A stretch of DNA of 64,000 nucleotides from contig OZ025258.1 in NCBI GenBank assembly GCA_964019135.1, forward strand, positions 33,254,955 to 33,318,954, written 5' to 3'. The notes under the pieces are model-generated. The model saw only the letters and a program-made list of their open reading frames with translations. It made no database searches and was not told the DNA's origin. The position numbers and the translations under genes are program-made. This stretch comes from Arenicola marina (Eukaryota; Annelida; Polychaeta; Arenicolidae). Numbering within the stretch: position 1 is the stretch's first letter; the number at the start of each line of letters is the position of its first letter. Below, piece by piece: positions 12,598 through 23,847 of this stretch.

Positions 12598-13262
12598 TGA
12601 TCACGAATATTATTGACTGCCTCAAATACATTGTTTATGACCGGGAATTTATTGGCGATGACATCGAATACATTGTTTATGACCGGGAATTTATTGGCCA
12701 TGACATCGAATACATTGTTTATGACAGGGAATTTATTGGCGATGACATCGAATACATTGTATATGGCCGGGAATGTATTGGCGATGACATCGAATACATT
12801 GTTTATGGCAGGGAATTTATTAGCGATGACATCGAATACATTGTTTATGGCCGGGAATTTATTGGCGATGACATCGAATACATTGTTTATGGCCGGGAAT
12901 TTATTGGCAATGACATCAAATACATTGTTTATGACAGGGAATTTATTGCCGATGACATCGAATACATTGTTTATGACAGGGAATTTATTGCCGATGACAT
13001 CGAATACATTGTATATGGCCGGGAATGTATTGGCGATGACATCGAATACATTGTTTATGGCAGGGAATTTATTAGCGATGACATCGAATACATTGTGTAT
13101 TGCCGGGAATTTATTGGCGATGACATCGAATACATTGTTTATGACAGGGAATTTATTGGCGATGACATCCAATACATTGTTTATGACAGGGAATATATTG
13201 GCAATGACATCGAATACATTGTTTATGACGGAATATATTGGCTATGGCATCGAATACATTGT
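12598..13262 (+). repeat. 42-bp minisatellite, about 15 copies, with degenerate tail
   Basis: The unit contains 'gatgacatcgaatacattgt' followed by 'ttatgaccgggaatttattg', 42 bp in total. Copies decay after 13200 into a degenerate tail that reaches about 13440 ('gcatcgaatatattgtt', 'ctgccttgaatacgttg'). Because 42 is divisible by three, two plus frames and one minus frame stay open for over 230 codons. These are not genes. The array lies just upstream of the first exon of the small membrane-protein gene. Confidence 0.95.
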
Positions 13263-13625
13263 TTACAGTGGAAAATACATAGTTGATAAACGCGAATACG
13301 TTGTTGGTGGTCGTGAATTAATTGTTGAATGCATCGAATATATTGTTATGGGTTCGAATACATTGTCTATGACCTCGATACATTGTTGACTGCCTTGAAT
13401 ACGTTGTTGACTGCCTTGAATACGTAGTCTGTGGCCTGTAATTCTATACATACGTGATATGAGTAAGTGAGGTAAACAACACATCATTTATCGTGCACAA
13501 CATGTGACCTATCGCCGTTCGCTGGTACGGATGCACGTCACATGTAGTTTGAAACGTTTTGAACATAAACATAATTGTTTGATAAATGACATGGACACTA
13601 ATGAAGATTTTGCGTGTCTTTTCAG

Positions 13626-15434
13626 ATGAGCTGCGAACACACAAACTCGAGTTACTGGTCAGCCATAGCAACAACTATCGTTGCTACCGTCATTTTTGCC
13701 ATAGTTGGAAACACAAATGCTTTAGGTAAACGAAAGGAAGAGCATAAGATGTAGACGGCACCACGCTTAAATCTTGTCGATATCTCTCTTCGTCGGTTTG
13801 ATTTAAATGTGTTGGTGACACAACTTGTTTGAGCTCAAAGTTAGCTTCGTTTATGGAAGATAAACAAATAAAAATGTGTTTAATTATGAATTTACAGTCT
13901 TTATGCCACTAAATCACTATAAACGCTTTTCGTTGAGTTCAAGCCAAGGAGCAGAGAGTCCATGTAAAAGCATATGCATTTGTATTCTTTGACGTTACTT
14001 TCCTCGATCCCAGAAATAAATGGGTAGGTGAAAAAGTGAATGCCAAAAATATTCTACTATTTGGGGCGTTATAACTAATATAAGCGATTAAGCACAAACG
14101 AAAAGAATAATATAAGCTGAAGTTGTTTTGGCGTGGCACCAACTGGTTAAGTACATCTTGAATGTGTGTGATATCTATATGCGTAATCATTAAATTATAT
14201 ATTTACATTAAAACAGATATTATTAATATTGCGAAGATGTGCATCTCCATCGTGCGTAAATCAAAAGAGGAAAAGAAAATCGCATTTCACGATAAGCTGT
14301 ACTGGTGAAAATGTATCTGCAAATAATGTAAAAATAAAATGTTATCTTTCTAGAACTGACATCAAATGCTCCCGATGGGCAGATTCAGCAGGTAAGCAGA
14401 CATGCCGTACGATCATGTATGTTTATCATATGGGGATTAATGACAAAAAACTACTTTTGTCAGTTAATAGAAGATAAGTCTCTTCTACTACTGTGTTTAG
14501 GGAAAGGTCAACATAATCCAAGTTGTTGCTGCCGAACGACTATTACTATCCATTTTTTGATATCTATTTAGACATATGTGTTCCGTCAAATTAAAAAAAT
14601 TGAAACATTGAAATGAAAGGTCCTCATTTACATTGAAAACAGCTGTAGCATTTGGCTAAAATTGTCGTGACAAACCTGCCAGAAAATGCATTTTGCGTAT
14701 AGCAGTTAACCGTAAGTTCCAGTTTCGTGCACTACGTAACAGATGTGTGTGTACTTCACCGTTCTTTCACGATATTTAGGGATGTTGGGCTCGAGTCAAT
14801 AAATTCAGTTATAATTAAGTGTTATAATTAAGAATAGATCATTCTTGCATTGATCAGGCCATAATATGTAACAAACTTAGATCCTGACATGGTTTCGGCG
14901 GAAAACAACTGTTTGAATAGCTCTATGTGTAAATATAGAGTATTCATCATTCATCAGTATTCATGAGTATTCATGATGTTTTTTATTGTTGTAAACCCTT
15001 GACTAGATTTTTATTTTCCCTTCTTGCCGCTTTAGTCATACTGAGAACAATCTATGTGTTGAATATCCACTTCATTGGATGAAAATCAGTAACTGAGGTA
15101 ACGGCGTAATTGATGTGTCTACTGATTTTCTGGATATAAAAAAAAATATAATTAATTATTTTATTAATTCCAGAAATCTGTGCATAGTTTCGACAGGAAG
15201 ACCCTCATCGTGTTGAGCGTGACTCTGCCCCTGGGCATTATCATCGGCGTGCTGTGGTGTTATTGCATGTCTGCAATGCTCAAACTCCGTCAGGGAGACC
15301 AAATCAAGAAAGCGCGCTTGACGGCGCCGACCGGAGATTACGGTAATAACAGACGACAAGGACGCTCCCAAGGAAGGTCAAGGCCGATGCCTCGGTCACA
15401 TTCCCCAACGCCGTCAACCGCTTCGTCTATCTGA
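13626..15434 (+). CDS. Small single-pass membrane protein with basic Ser/Arg-rich tail, family unknown
   Basis: Exons are 13626-13725, 14354-14391 and 15174-15434, giving 132 residues with phases matching across both junctions (1, then 0). Donors are gtaaac and gtaagc; acceptors are tttctag and aattccag. Residues 1-33 look like a signal peptide with a hydrophobic core AIATTIVATVIFAIVG, and NTNA is a plausible cleavage site. A short polar ectodomain (about 34-55) follows, then one membrane segment (about 56-77, TLIVLSVTLPLGIIIGVLWC). The cytoplasmic tail of about 55 residues is rich in Arg, Gln, Ser and Pro (RRQGRSQGRSRP, SHSPTPSTASS). I do not recognise the family; the layout resembles small type I adaptors, but this is inference. 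The ATG directly follows 'ttttcag', so a 5' noncoding exon may exist upstream. No clear AATAAA was found nearby. Confidence 0.7.
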
Positions 15435-16780
15435 TGTTACATTATACCTGGTAATCGTTATTTATTTTTAATCCGCCATATCGCAAATGTTGTAGCTAAA
15501 TCTGCAAATGAATCTAAATGTCTCGGTTGAATATTTTTCAACTTGGCCTCTTAGTCGCGTATGTGTACGAAAGGACAAAGGCTGATCAAAGACATAGCCC
15601 AGTTTAAGTTTGCCGTTAAGACGAAAGAAAGCAATGCTGTCAACATTACGCTGTCACGAATATCACCATGATATTATTAAGAGCATTATTTCTTTCGCCA
15701 TGTCTGTTAATAGACTATATTTGTACAAATCAAGTTCCATATTACTATATACACTATTGGGCGACAAGTTAGTGGTGTGGAAGGAATAGGGGTGTTATTA
15801 TCTGTATGTACTGGATATCGCCAGTGCAAGTCTTATCATGTGAACATATAACTTTGTACCTTGCATTTACCAACCTTCCCCTGGTCTGGGCACTGGCAGT
15901 GGGATTAAATCCTTACCTTCGCACGGTTAGTTGGGCTACGTGGTGAGATTGGTGTGTCATGCCACCGCTGTGCATATAGGCTATAGACTAACACTGGATA
16001 ACGAATGATCCCCTGACCCCGCCCCCCCCCTCACCCTCCACCACCACCAGCAGCAGCATCCCCCCGGGAACCGGGTGATCGTCGGTGGTTGATGACAGGC
16101 AGTGATAATATGGTAGATATCTTTATCATTTTCGAGGCCATCAGACCCACAGGACATGTACATTTATGACTTATAACTTGGTAACACTGGTCCAAGTAAA
16201 CACGCTTGGATTATTTTAGTGGGTAAAATTAAGTGCTGGATTGGACATTCAGTTTTCTTACGTAAAGCTCTCCAGAAATAGATTGATAAATGTTGATGCA
16301 TTTTTGAATGATGTTTTTCGCATGCGGGCTCTGCCAACAAGAGGAGGATCGCTTCATATAGTTTGCCTCCTCTTGTCGATTTAGTTGTGATCTTTAAATC
16401 TCTAAATCTAAATGATCAATGCTTATTTTCGTCTAAGGACTCCCCAACGAGGCGTACGTCAAGGCCATTGGTAGCCATGTTGCTGCGTAAAGTAACGTAT
16501 TTCACCGAAACCCAGTTCTCGGAGTGGAAAGATTAGGGTCTCGTTCAGAAGCCACGGGCATTGGTTTATTAATTATGTCACAAATGGCCTGTCATTGACT
16601 TACTTGTACTTTAACACTCTGCAAGCAGAGAAAGCTCGTTACTCACATCACCTCTGCTCCACTTAACGCCAACCTCGTGGTTGACCTCAACGATGCTGGG
16701 GTCACGAATGGTTTTGGAAGGTTGTTCTCGTGGAATTTGGTCTACGCCGCAGAATTTGAAAATACAGACATTCCCTTTGT
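15435..16780. other. 3' flank and intergenic DNA
   Basis: No exons recognised. At about 16345-16390 a hairpin has arms 'acaagaggagg' and 'cctcctcttgt' around a 20-nt loop. A C-rich and (cca) patch occurs near 16015-16065. Confidence 0.4.
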
Positions 16781-17060
16781 CGTACAATCACAACAAAAGA
16801 GTTCAGCAAAAAAATATTGCAAAATATCATGGGGTCAAACGTTTCACTCTTGTGATCTAGATCGAACTCGAAAACATATCTCGAAAGTAACAAGATTTCC
16901 AATTAATCAGAATCGAATGAATTCATCTGGTACGGTCCCAGTAGCACAGTAAATGCTAACAGTTGTACGTCACAATATATCTTCGATTAGCTTTCCAATT
17001 TTCGCAATTTAAAGGTTAATTCGTATGGTTAGATTTGACGTAGGGCAGAGGGGACATCGG
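16780..17060 (+). repeat. Dispersed repeat related to 36180-36370
   Basis: Shared blocks include 'ttccaattaatcagaatcg' versus 'ttcaaattaatcaatctca', then a 'ggtac...cagtaacag' block, 'atcttcgatt' and 'acgt(a/t)gggcagagg' in the same order and orientation. Length, class and ends are unknown. Confidence 0.5.
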
Positions 17061-17387
17061 TACTTTAAATCTTAAAAATGAGGCCCCGTCGGTTGAGTGG
17101 CGACAGCTCAGCGCGAGAAACGCCACCCTGCGGTAGAGTTTTTGCATTTGATTGATGTCATGATTTACTGAAATATTGGTGTGCTTTAAAAATAAAATTG
17201 ATCTTTTGGAGTTTATATTTGTTGGGCAAGTGTGTTAATTGGGATATTATTGGGGCCTACAAGTCACACAAAGATAATGGCTGACGTATTATCATAATCT
17301 ACTGGTCGTCATGGCAATGCTACTCATTCGCAACCGGGTCATCCAGTTTGCTACCAACATCAGTCGCAAAGCCGTTGGAGGGGTTTC

Positions 17388-17490
17388 CCCGTGGCCTAGT
17401 GGGTAGCGTGTTCGGCTATTGTCAAGTATGGTCCGCTAGGCCGAGTGTGCATTGTCAGGCCAGCGCCAGCCTGGCTCGTTTCTACATGGA
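17388..17490 (+). mobile_element. tRNA-related SINE fragment
   Basis: 'cgtggcctagtgggtagcgtg' (17389 onward) fits an A box (TRGCNNAGYNGG). No good B box follows at the expected spacing, so only a partial SINE head is claimed. The same A-box type occurs in the SINE at 28247. Confidence 0.4.
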
Positions 17491-17912
17491 GGTATTTGCT
17501 CAAAATTGATATACATCTACCATATATATCTGAGTTGAGTCATCCGATGAAGTTTATTTGTCTTAAAAAAAGTCTATTTTGCAGCAGGTTATATTAGCAG
17601 AGGCACCACATAGCTAATAAAATTAGATTCGCATTCGAAGTATTTATTAGCGAAAGGTATAAAACTTCATGAAAGGAATTATAACTTCCAAACAAAACCA
17701 AACAAACCATGCATATTATAACAAATCAATCACTTAGAACAAGATGACTTGACATTCTGCTTCTACGTGTCATTTAATGTTAATTATACGAATTGCGTCA
17801 ATCTATGTACGCTTAAACGCATCTCCACGCTTGTTGTCGCCGCCCTGTAGACCTCTGCACTAGGCAACGGAGGCAGGTACTTAACTTCTTTTCGATTAGT
17901 TTGAAACAGTTT

Positions 17913-20021
17913 TTACTGGGTAATTATTACGGCCCACAGAATGACGCCAGCAAACACGTACACTGTCTCTGGCCTTAGCGCCGTGCTGGCCTTATCAATT
18001 ACGCCATCAATGCTCTGGTCAATATGCTTCTCCTGGGTCGTTGTCACGACAACCGTGGAGTCGTAATCCGTCGTCAAGGGCGTGGTGGCGACCGTCGGGT
18101 CCAGACAAGTTTGGTTCGTTTCCGGAGCGAGAGCATAGAGACTGTTGGTCGCGACTGCCGTAGGGCGTACAGCGTAGATCGACTCGTTCTGGCAGCTGGC
18201 GTCCCGTAGCACGTACATGGACTCCAACTGACGCGCCGGCAATATCAAGCAGATTAGATCGAGGACGGCGTCGCCTGCAGCGCGGTCGGGGTCGGGCATG
18301 CCGCGCGCTATCAGATACCTATCACCGCCCTGATTGGAGAACGTTGCCAGACAGCCATAGGACCCGGAGAGCCACAGTCCTTGGCATTCGGGATCGGCAG
18401 ACACCGTGGCGTTGAAGACCGGACCTGGATTGCAGTCGCTTGACAGCTCAACTTGGCACCGGACATCGTTAATACTGATGCTGATATTGTAGTAGAAAAA
18501 TGGACGGGACTCATCCCCCTCGAAGCCGCAATTCATTAGGAGATCACGTGGCTTAGTGTCCCAGTGTGACGTCATAATGAGATTGTTCCACGGAAGGGTA
18601 TCCGGCGGAGTGGTCGCGCAGAGGTCTGAGGCTTGGTTGAATCTGCCGAGATCTCGCGGCCAGGACACGAGGTTCGACATGCGGACCGTGATCACGGCTG
18701 CGCTCAGTACCCGGATGTGGAGACAGGAGAAGCGGGGGAAGCAGCCATTGCCGCTAGCTTCCGCGAGCGCCAATCTCCACTCGCGTGACGTGCCTTGGTG
18801 TTCAGCTGACCTACATGACCAGGATTCGGATTCGTCGTACAGATCCAGATTGGTCGAGGCGTCGATGCGGTGAGTGAAGCGACGGCCAGATCCTGTCGTG
18901 ATCCAGTCCCCGGCGAGATCCAGTCCCAGAGCGCAGCGTTGGCCTCCCGTGGTATCCTCCAGTAGCGGCGTACAGGCGTCACAGTGACTGAGACAGGTCT
19001 GCACGACCGGGTCATCCAGCCCGGCGCACTGGATGGCGGGAGAGACCTCTGGGTCGCCGCAGTCCGCGACGGCGTCGCTACACAGCTCCCTGTGAAGCGT
19101 CCTGCTCAGGCGCAGCTGGAAGTACTGGCCTCCACTCTCCGCCAAGCCGGCGCTCGGGTCGCACCTGACGTCATAAAACATTATGGCCACGTCACCGGTG
19201 CCGTTGATGGCCGCGGGCATGCGCAGACACCAGACGAGGGTGGAGTCCGGCCGGTGCAGGACCAGGAAATGGTAGTCGCCTTGCGACCAATGAGCCAAAC
19301 TTGTGAGCTCGTCCCTCCTCGCCAGGAAATCGTACAACGAGCACTGATTCAACTCAATTTTCACTTTATCGTCATTTTGGCTGCAGCCGATTTCTAGGCG
19401 TTGCAACACCCCCGGGGAGGATTTACATACGACCTCGTTGCTAGGGGACAGGATTGTGACGTCATAGCCTCCCACCAGAACATCTGGGTAATGCGGATGG
19501 ACGCCTGTGTCGATCCGTTCCCCCGGGAACGAAACGAGCGGCCAGTTTTGCGGGATTAAATCCTGATCGGCTCCGGACTCGTCCTGACAAGCATTCCCGG
19601 GACTGGGCCACCGTACGCGAGCCTCCACGGCGGTCTCCTCCACAACGATCACGTGGGTCGACTTCCTGGTGAAGCGCATACACACATAGCGCCCCTCGTC
19701 ACCCTCAACCCTTTCCGGTAATGGCGTGTGTGACGTCACGAGCACGTGACTCGTGGTGTTTTCCCCGACGCAGCGCCTCGTGTACGGCGTCTCAGCGAGT
19801 GTCCCGTGTCCCTTGACGGTGACCGTCATGACGTCACCGACAAACGTGACGTTGTAGAACCAGAAGCCCGTTGACTGGGTGCCCTGGTCGTGGATCTGGT
19901 ACCGCCAGATCTCGCCACGGGAGGCGCTGGTTTGGACGAAGGCGGGGAACACACAGGGTGAGGTCGGCGTCACTGCTAAGGCTAGGGCGACAACGGGTAG
20001 CGCCCAATGACAGGCAGCCAT
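17913..20021 (-). CDS. Secreted or GPI-anchored multidomain protein, uncharacterised (DUF7044/7043-like)
   Basis: A single uninterrupted frame of 702 codons. The ATG at 20021 is preferred over one 30 codons upstream because it has a strong Kozak context (gccATGG) and is followed by a signal peptide (PVVALALAVTP, about residues 8-18). The mature chain begins CVFPAFVQ and has many Cys and several N-glycosylation sequons (NVT, NTT, NGT, NIS, NES, NQT). The pattern 'C-x-FP ... W-x-Y' near the N terminus and a later 'GLDLAGDW' segment recall the extracellular DUF7042-7045 modules of invertebrate proteins; this is from memory and uncertain. The C terminus is a hydrophobic stretch of about 16 residues ending ITQ with no cytoplasmic tail, fitting a GPI-attachment signal. 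The chain before it is Thr-rich (VVVTTTQE). AATAAA on the minus strand at 17643-17648 is a candidate polyA signal. The lack of introns contrasts with every other gene here. Confidence 0.75.
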   Translation of the reverse strand: MAACHWALPVVALALAVTPTSPCVFPAFVQTSASRGEIWRYQIHDQGTQSTGFWFYNVTFVGDVMTVTVKGHGTLAETPYTRRCVGENTTSHVLVTSHTPLPERVEGDEGRYVCMRFTRKSTHVIVVEETAVEARVRWPSPGNACQDESGADQDLIPQNWPLVSFPGERIDTGVHPHYPDVLVGGYDVTILSPSNEVVCKSSPGVLQRLEIGCSQNDDKVKIELNQCSLYDFLARRDELTSLAHWSQGDYHFLVLHRPDSTLVWCLRMPAAINGTGDVAIMFYDVRCDPSAGLAESGGQYFQLRLSRTLHRELCSDAVADCGDPEVSPAIQCAGLDDPVVQTCLSHCDACTPLLEDTTGGQRCALGLDLAGDWITTGSGRRFTHRIDASTNLDLYDESESWSCRSAEHQGTSREWRLALAEASGNGCFPRFSCLHIRVLSAAVITVRMSNLVSWPRDLGRFNQASDLCATTPPDTLPWNNLIMTSHWDTKPRDLLMNCGFEGDESRPFFYYNISISINDVRCQVELSSDCNPGPVFNATVSADPECQGLWLSGSYGCLATFSNQGGDRYLIARGMPDPDRAAGDAVLDLICLILPARQLESMYVLRDASCQNESIYAVRPTAVATNSLYALAPETNQTCLDPTVATTPLTTDYDSTVVVTTTQEKHIDQSIDGVIDKASTALRPETVYVFAGVILWAVIITQ

Positions 20022-20164
20022 GGCCTCTGCGGATAACAGAAAGAACTGTGAAGCTGCTGTGAAGCATAGAAATAAACTCAATGTACTGTATTCCTCGTCT
20101 GGTGCACGCACGAGAGGCTAATTGCACCACCAAGAGTTTTTTGTCTATTTTTAATGTTAGAGCC

Positions 20165-20455
20165 CACGAAATAGATTAAAGTTGCATGTCGAGTTCTTTC
20201 CCGCCAAATCTAAGCCAAGGCGAAATTTATATCAAAATTTGCAGAAAACTCGAATATGTCATTCCATGAATTCAGAAACCTGATCAACATCGCATTTTCG
20301 GCTGCGGTGTAGCAAATGTGTCCATCCCGTGACACCACAGAACTCTGTCGCGGCACTGCTACTTATACCAAAGCATCGCGAAGCACACAAACTGATGACG
20401 TTTACCACTAAAATGAAAACTTGTGGTAAATTGATATCACGGGCAAGGCTTTTTG
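20165..20455. repeat. Dispersed repeat, copy 2
   Basis: Inverted counterpart of 45-300. It lies immediately upstream of the single-exon gene on the minus strand. See copy 1 for shared blocks. Confidence 0.6.
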
Positions 20456-21820
20456 ACTTCTTTACAACCTGTCCAAATCAGCTGACCTCATGCATTTTTT
20501 CTACAGCCAATAAGATGTCTAGATAGCTTGAACAGGAAGTTATTGACTTATATAGTGGCATATATAGATATGGATAAAAAGTATTTATTTATAAATACTT
20601 GACTGTGTGGCATCTGAAGAAACCCAGGTTTTACTGTGACAGCTTCATGTAAGACTAAAATAAGCCTTTAATATTTTGGTGTTTTGGTTTGAGCCTCAGA
20701 GCTTGCTTACCCTCTTGTTATATATAGGGTATACGCAGGCCGTAGGACTTCCATCTCACGAACCGAGTGCCCGTGGTTATAACCAAAACGGACAAGAACC
20801 AATCAACAACTTGTGACATGAAGGTGTCAACTAATCTCAACCTACCTTGGGTCTGGTTGCAGAAGGTGCAGAAACTGTGAAATGTCAGCAGTTAGTAATA
20901 GTTTTGTTACACAGCGGGCCTCGGGCAACAACTACATCCAAACAATTCGCCTTTGTCACGATGACGCCATACACTGTCCAGGTTGTTTCTGGTTTACGCG
21001 TCGCCAGCTCCAACAACCTTCGCTGCTTGAATAACTCAATTATCGGTCTCACAACCACGGGCGTTTATCCGTCCCAACGAACTAGGGAAGAACCATTTGA
21101 TACCGAGTTGGAGAGGGGCGCTACAATTCCTGTCCAACCATTTCTCAAACAAGGGACTTTATACATGACAGATTGAAACCAAATTTGCTCCTATAATGAA
21201 AACAAAATATGCTTTGTGTCTATCATCCACCCTCCTCTATCGCACAAAGTAATAATCGTCAAAGCAAAAATTAATTTATGAAATAAAACAAAGCCATTGG
21301 GAATAAAATGGTGTGTCCGTCAGTTTCCGCGACGTGCATCATTCACGGTAAGGTACCCAAACACTTAATTGTGTGTCCGGTGAGTTCATGTATATTTCAC
21401 CTTGACGGTCATCCATTGGAGGAATAACTCGCTATGTTTGTAAAATTTCGCCGCTTTTCTAAGATTTTTTTTTAAATGGTCTTGTTTGACCCGAAATATT
21501 CAGTGTATTGAGAGAGCCAACCAATCGCGATACAAAGATAATCATTTCAGGGGTTGCGATTGGCTCGTTTCACATGAAGGCAACGTTTGAATTGGAATCT
21601 ATCTGGCAGAACGTCACATGAGGGATGTAACTGTAAGGATGCGTATGTCCACTAACTGAAGATGGATTATTCAAAACGCAGTAACACCCTTCCGAACATA
21701 ACGTACCCATCCCGCCCTTTGACGCACAGTCGGCAATTGCCACAGTCGGCAAGTTGGAAATTGGTTGGTTGGCTGTATATTCAGGACGCTTTAACCAATT
21801 CTGATCATATCGCGTCAATT
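20456..21820. other. Intergenic, nothing recognised
   Basis: A 109-codon ORF at 20847-21176 (+) has no recognisable domain and no supporting signals. The rest is unique-looking. Confidence 0.35.
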
Positions 21821-21821
21821 G

Positions 21822-21990
21822 GAGAAGGAAAGGAAGAGCGGCGCCATGTCTCCGGGGGTAACCCCATACTCGTTGCGAAGGACATGGGATCTTTATCTTG
21901 CGCCCACACAGACAGCGTGGCGTGGCTCTCAGGTGGCCAGAGTGCTCATTGCGAGCGATCCAACCCACTGAGGTATCGGGGCGGCCCTAA
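21822..21990 (-). mobile_element. tRNA-derived SINE
   Basis: On the minus strand the element reads 'cctcagtgggttggatcgct' (A-box type), then 'gagcactctggccacctgag', 'gataaagatcccatgtcctt' and 'ggggttacccccggagacat'. The same blocks in the same order occur at 57030-57620 (+) and in part at 28247-28440 (+), defining one SINE family with a conserved central domain. The B box is degraded here. Confidence 0.65.
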
Positions 21991-22796
21991 TTTGGAAATT
22001 GGAACCAACTTAAAGTCATAACAGTCATCGTAACCGTTCGCAATATCCCAGAATCAAATAAACGCTTGTGTCGACGGGATCTATCTTCCACGTTGGAGCC
22101 CACGAAATGTATTATTGTAATAAATGCTGGGCGTGAGTACTGATTGAAACACATTGTAACAAGGGTTTTGCCTTAGCATGGGTGAACGACTCGTGGCTCC
22201 ATAATGGCTGTGCTTGCAATGCACAACACATGTGACCACACACATCTCTCTCAGCGACTCCACGTGCCAGTGAGCTGTGCCTCCCTCTGGTGAGTCGTTT
22301 CGAATGTATGACTGAATTGGCGTGTTATGCCGCTTTGTGCACACAAGGGCTAATCTGGGGCAAAGAATCCCCCCATCCCCCACCCCCCACCACGCCCTAC
22401 CCCCACACACACAATTAATCGTTTCGAAGTTGACGGATATAACTTTGTAGAGAGAAATAACGATTCAGCTGCAAGAATTGAAGTTTGTACCACATTTGGA
22501 TGATTGGATGACGTCACCCCGCCGGTGGTCTAGTGCCTTTCGAAGTTGTAGGGTCTGCATCCAGTAAGAATTGAACGCGATAAAAAACTGATGTAACATG
22601 CCTTATGCCTGTGTACTTTCATTGAGGACTATTTTTACAATATACATGTATATATATGTTCTTGTCTTACTATGTACGGAAATGCTACTATATCTTACTG
22701 TTACTATTATTTTTACCGTTTACTTGTTATTCAAACGACTTGTTCTTATGTCCCCGAGTAAAGTAAAACGGCTTGTCTTGTCTGCACTCCTAAGCT
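21991..22796. other. Intergenic / ancestral 3' flank of the 27.7-30.7 kb gene
   Basis: No exons recognised. AATAAA on the minus strand lies at 22797-22802, about 50 bp beyond the Gypsy insertion site. It may be the original polyA signal of the secreted-protein gene whose 3' UTR was split by the retrotransposon. Confidence 0.35.
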
Positions 22797-22854
22797 TTTA
22801 TTCACACCGCCATATGGCCTGATTCTGTGCAAAGATTTCTGATCACGTGTATGT

Positions 22855-22974
22855 TGAAGTGTCTTCTGATATAAACCACGCTTCTCAGATTCTACTGTAA
22901 AAACACTTTATTATCGCCCGGATTGTACCCGATAATTAGTCTCTTGAAAGAAACCGATAACTCGGGATATTACA
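22855..22974 (-). repeat. 3' LTR of the Gypsy element
   Basis: 120 bp, differing from the other LTR at only a few positions (ctgat/tatta near the end, gcttctc/gcatctc, atatt/atact). This implies a fairly recent insertion. It contains AATAAAGTG on the minus strand. Confidence 0.93.
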
Positions 22975-23211
22975 TTTCTCCCCTTCTTGTAAGAGATAAG
23001 ACCCTTAGCAAAACTAACTAAACACTAGCTGTTATCAGTGAGTTACATAATCGTCTGTTGACTACATCTGCATGCGACTCTTTAACTAACAACTACAGTA
23101 GTAATCGTATCCTTGGTCTGCTTAACTAATAATCCAGTGTGGGGTTATATATGAACAGGTTGCCATTAATGTTTATGGTCCAATGTGGTAGGAGTGTATC
23201 GTCTTCCAACG

Positions 23212-23847
23212 CTACACAATATAGTCTTTTAAGTATAGAGGCTTTCGCCTGTCCCGGATTGGCCTTGGGTCGATTCCCGCATCTCCACGTGTCTGTGGTT
23301 CAGGATTCGGGCCGTCGGATGTAGTTGTCTCCTCAGACCCCATGCACTCTGCATCGTTCGGCTGTTGGGACTGGTATTCCTCCTCCCTTGCCTCTGATAG
23401 AACTTTCTCCCTCCAATCTGTGGCATGTGAATCATCAGCATTTTGAATGACAGCGTTCACCAATTTAAAATGGCTTGCATCTCGGTGTACATCTCGCCCA
23501 TCTGTCACCCTCCTGGCAGCGATAGATGATCCATCAATTCTATGAATGATATAAAACGATGGTTCGAAGGCAGTCGCCCACTTGTTTCTTTTTGCTTGTT
23601 TCAGAAGAACATAGTCTCCCACAATAAAGTTGTGCTCTTTGGTGTTTCTCCCATCCGACTTCAAGCCGAGCTTCTCCTTATATTGTTTATCTCGTTCACT
23701 GATAGTGGGGTCAGTAGCGCAAATTTCCTCCTCCCATCTGGTCTGGTGGTCCAATTTCGTTCTGACATTTCTTCTCATGAGTGCTCTATACGGACTAACA
23801 CCGGTTGCCGCGTGTGGGATAGAGCGATAACCCTTCATAGTCCACAT
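23212..23847 (-). pseudogene. Gypsy integrase C-terminal remnant
   Basis: The frame contains YRSIPHAATGVSPYRALM and then RTKLDHQTRW, typical of the end of the integrase core and its C-terminal part in Ty3/Gypsy elements. A later GDYVLLKQ segment is a GPY/chromo-like region. The zinc-binding domain and the catalytic DD35E core are absent. The sequence joins almost directly to the end of RNase H near 23815-23850, so roughly a kilobase appears deleted relative to family members. Confidence 0.8.

Noticed and set aside
12420..13389. ORFs of 237-258 codons on both strands
   Set aside because: Made of the 42-bp minisatellite; the frames are open because the unit length is divisible by three.
17388..17490. 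Possible functional tRNA gene
   Set aside because: An A-box-like motif is present but there is no proper B box or cloverleaf; treated as a SINE fragment.
18556..19397. Plus-strand ORFs over 100 codons opposite the single-exon gene
   Set aside because: Antisense shadows of a GC-rich coding frame.
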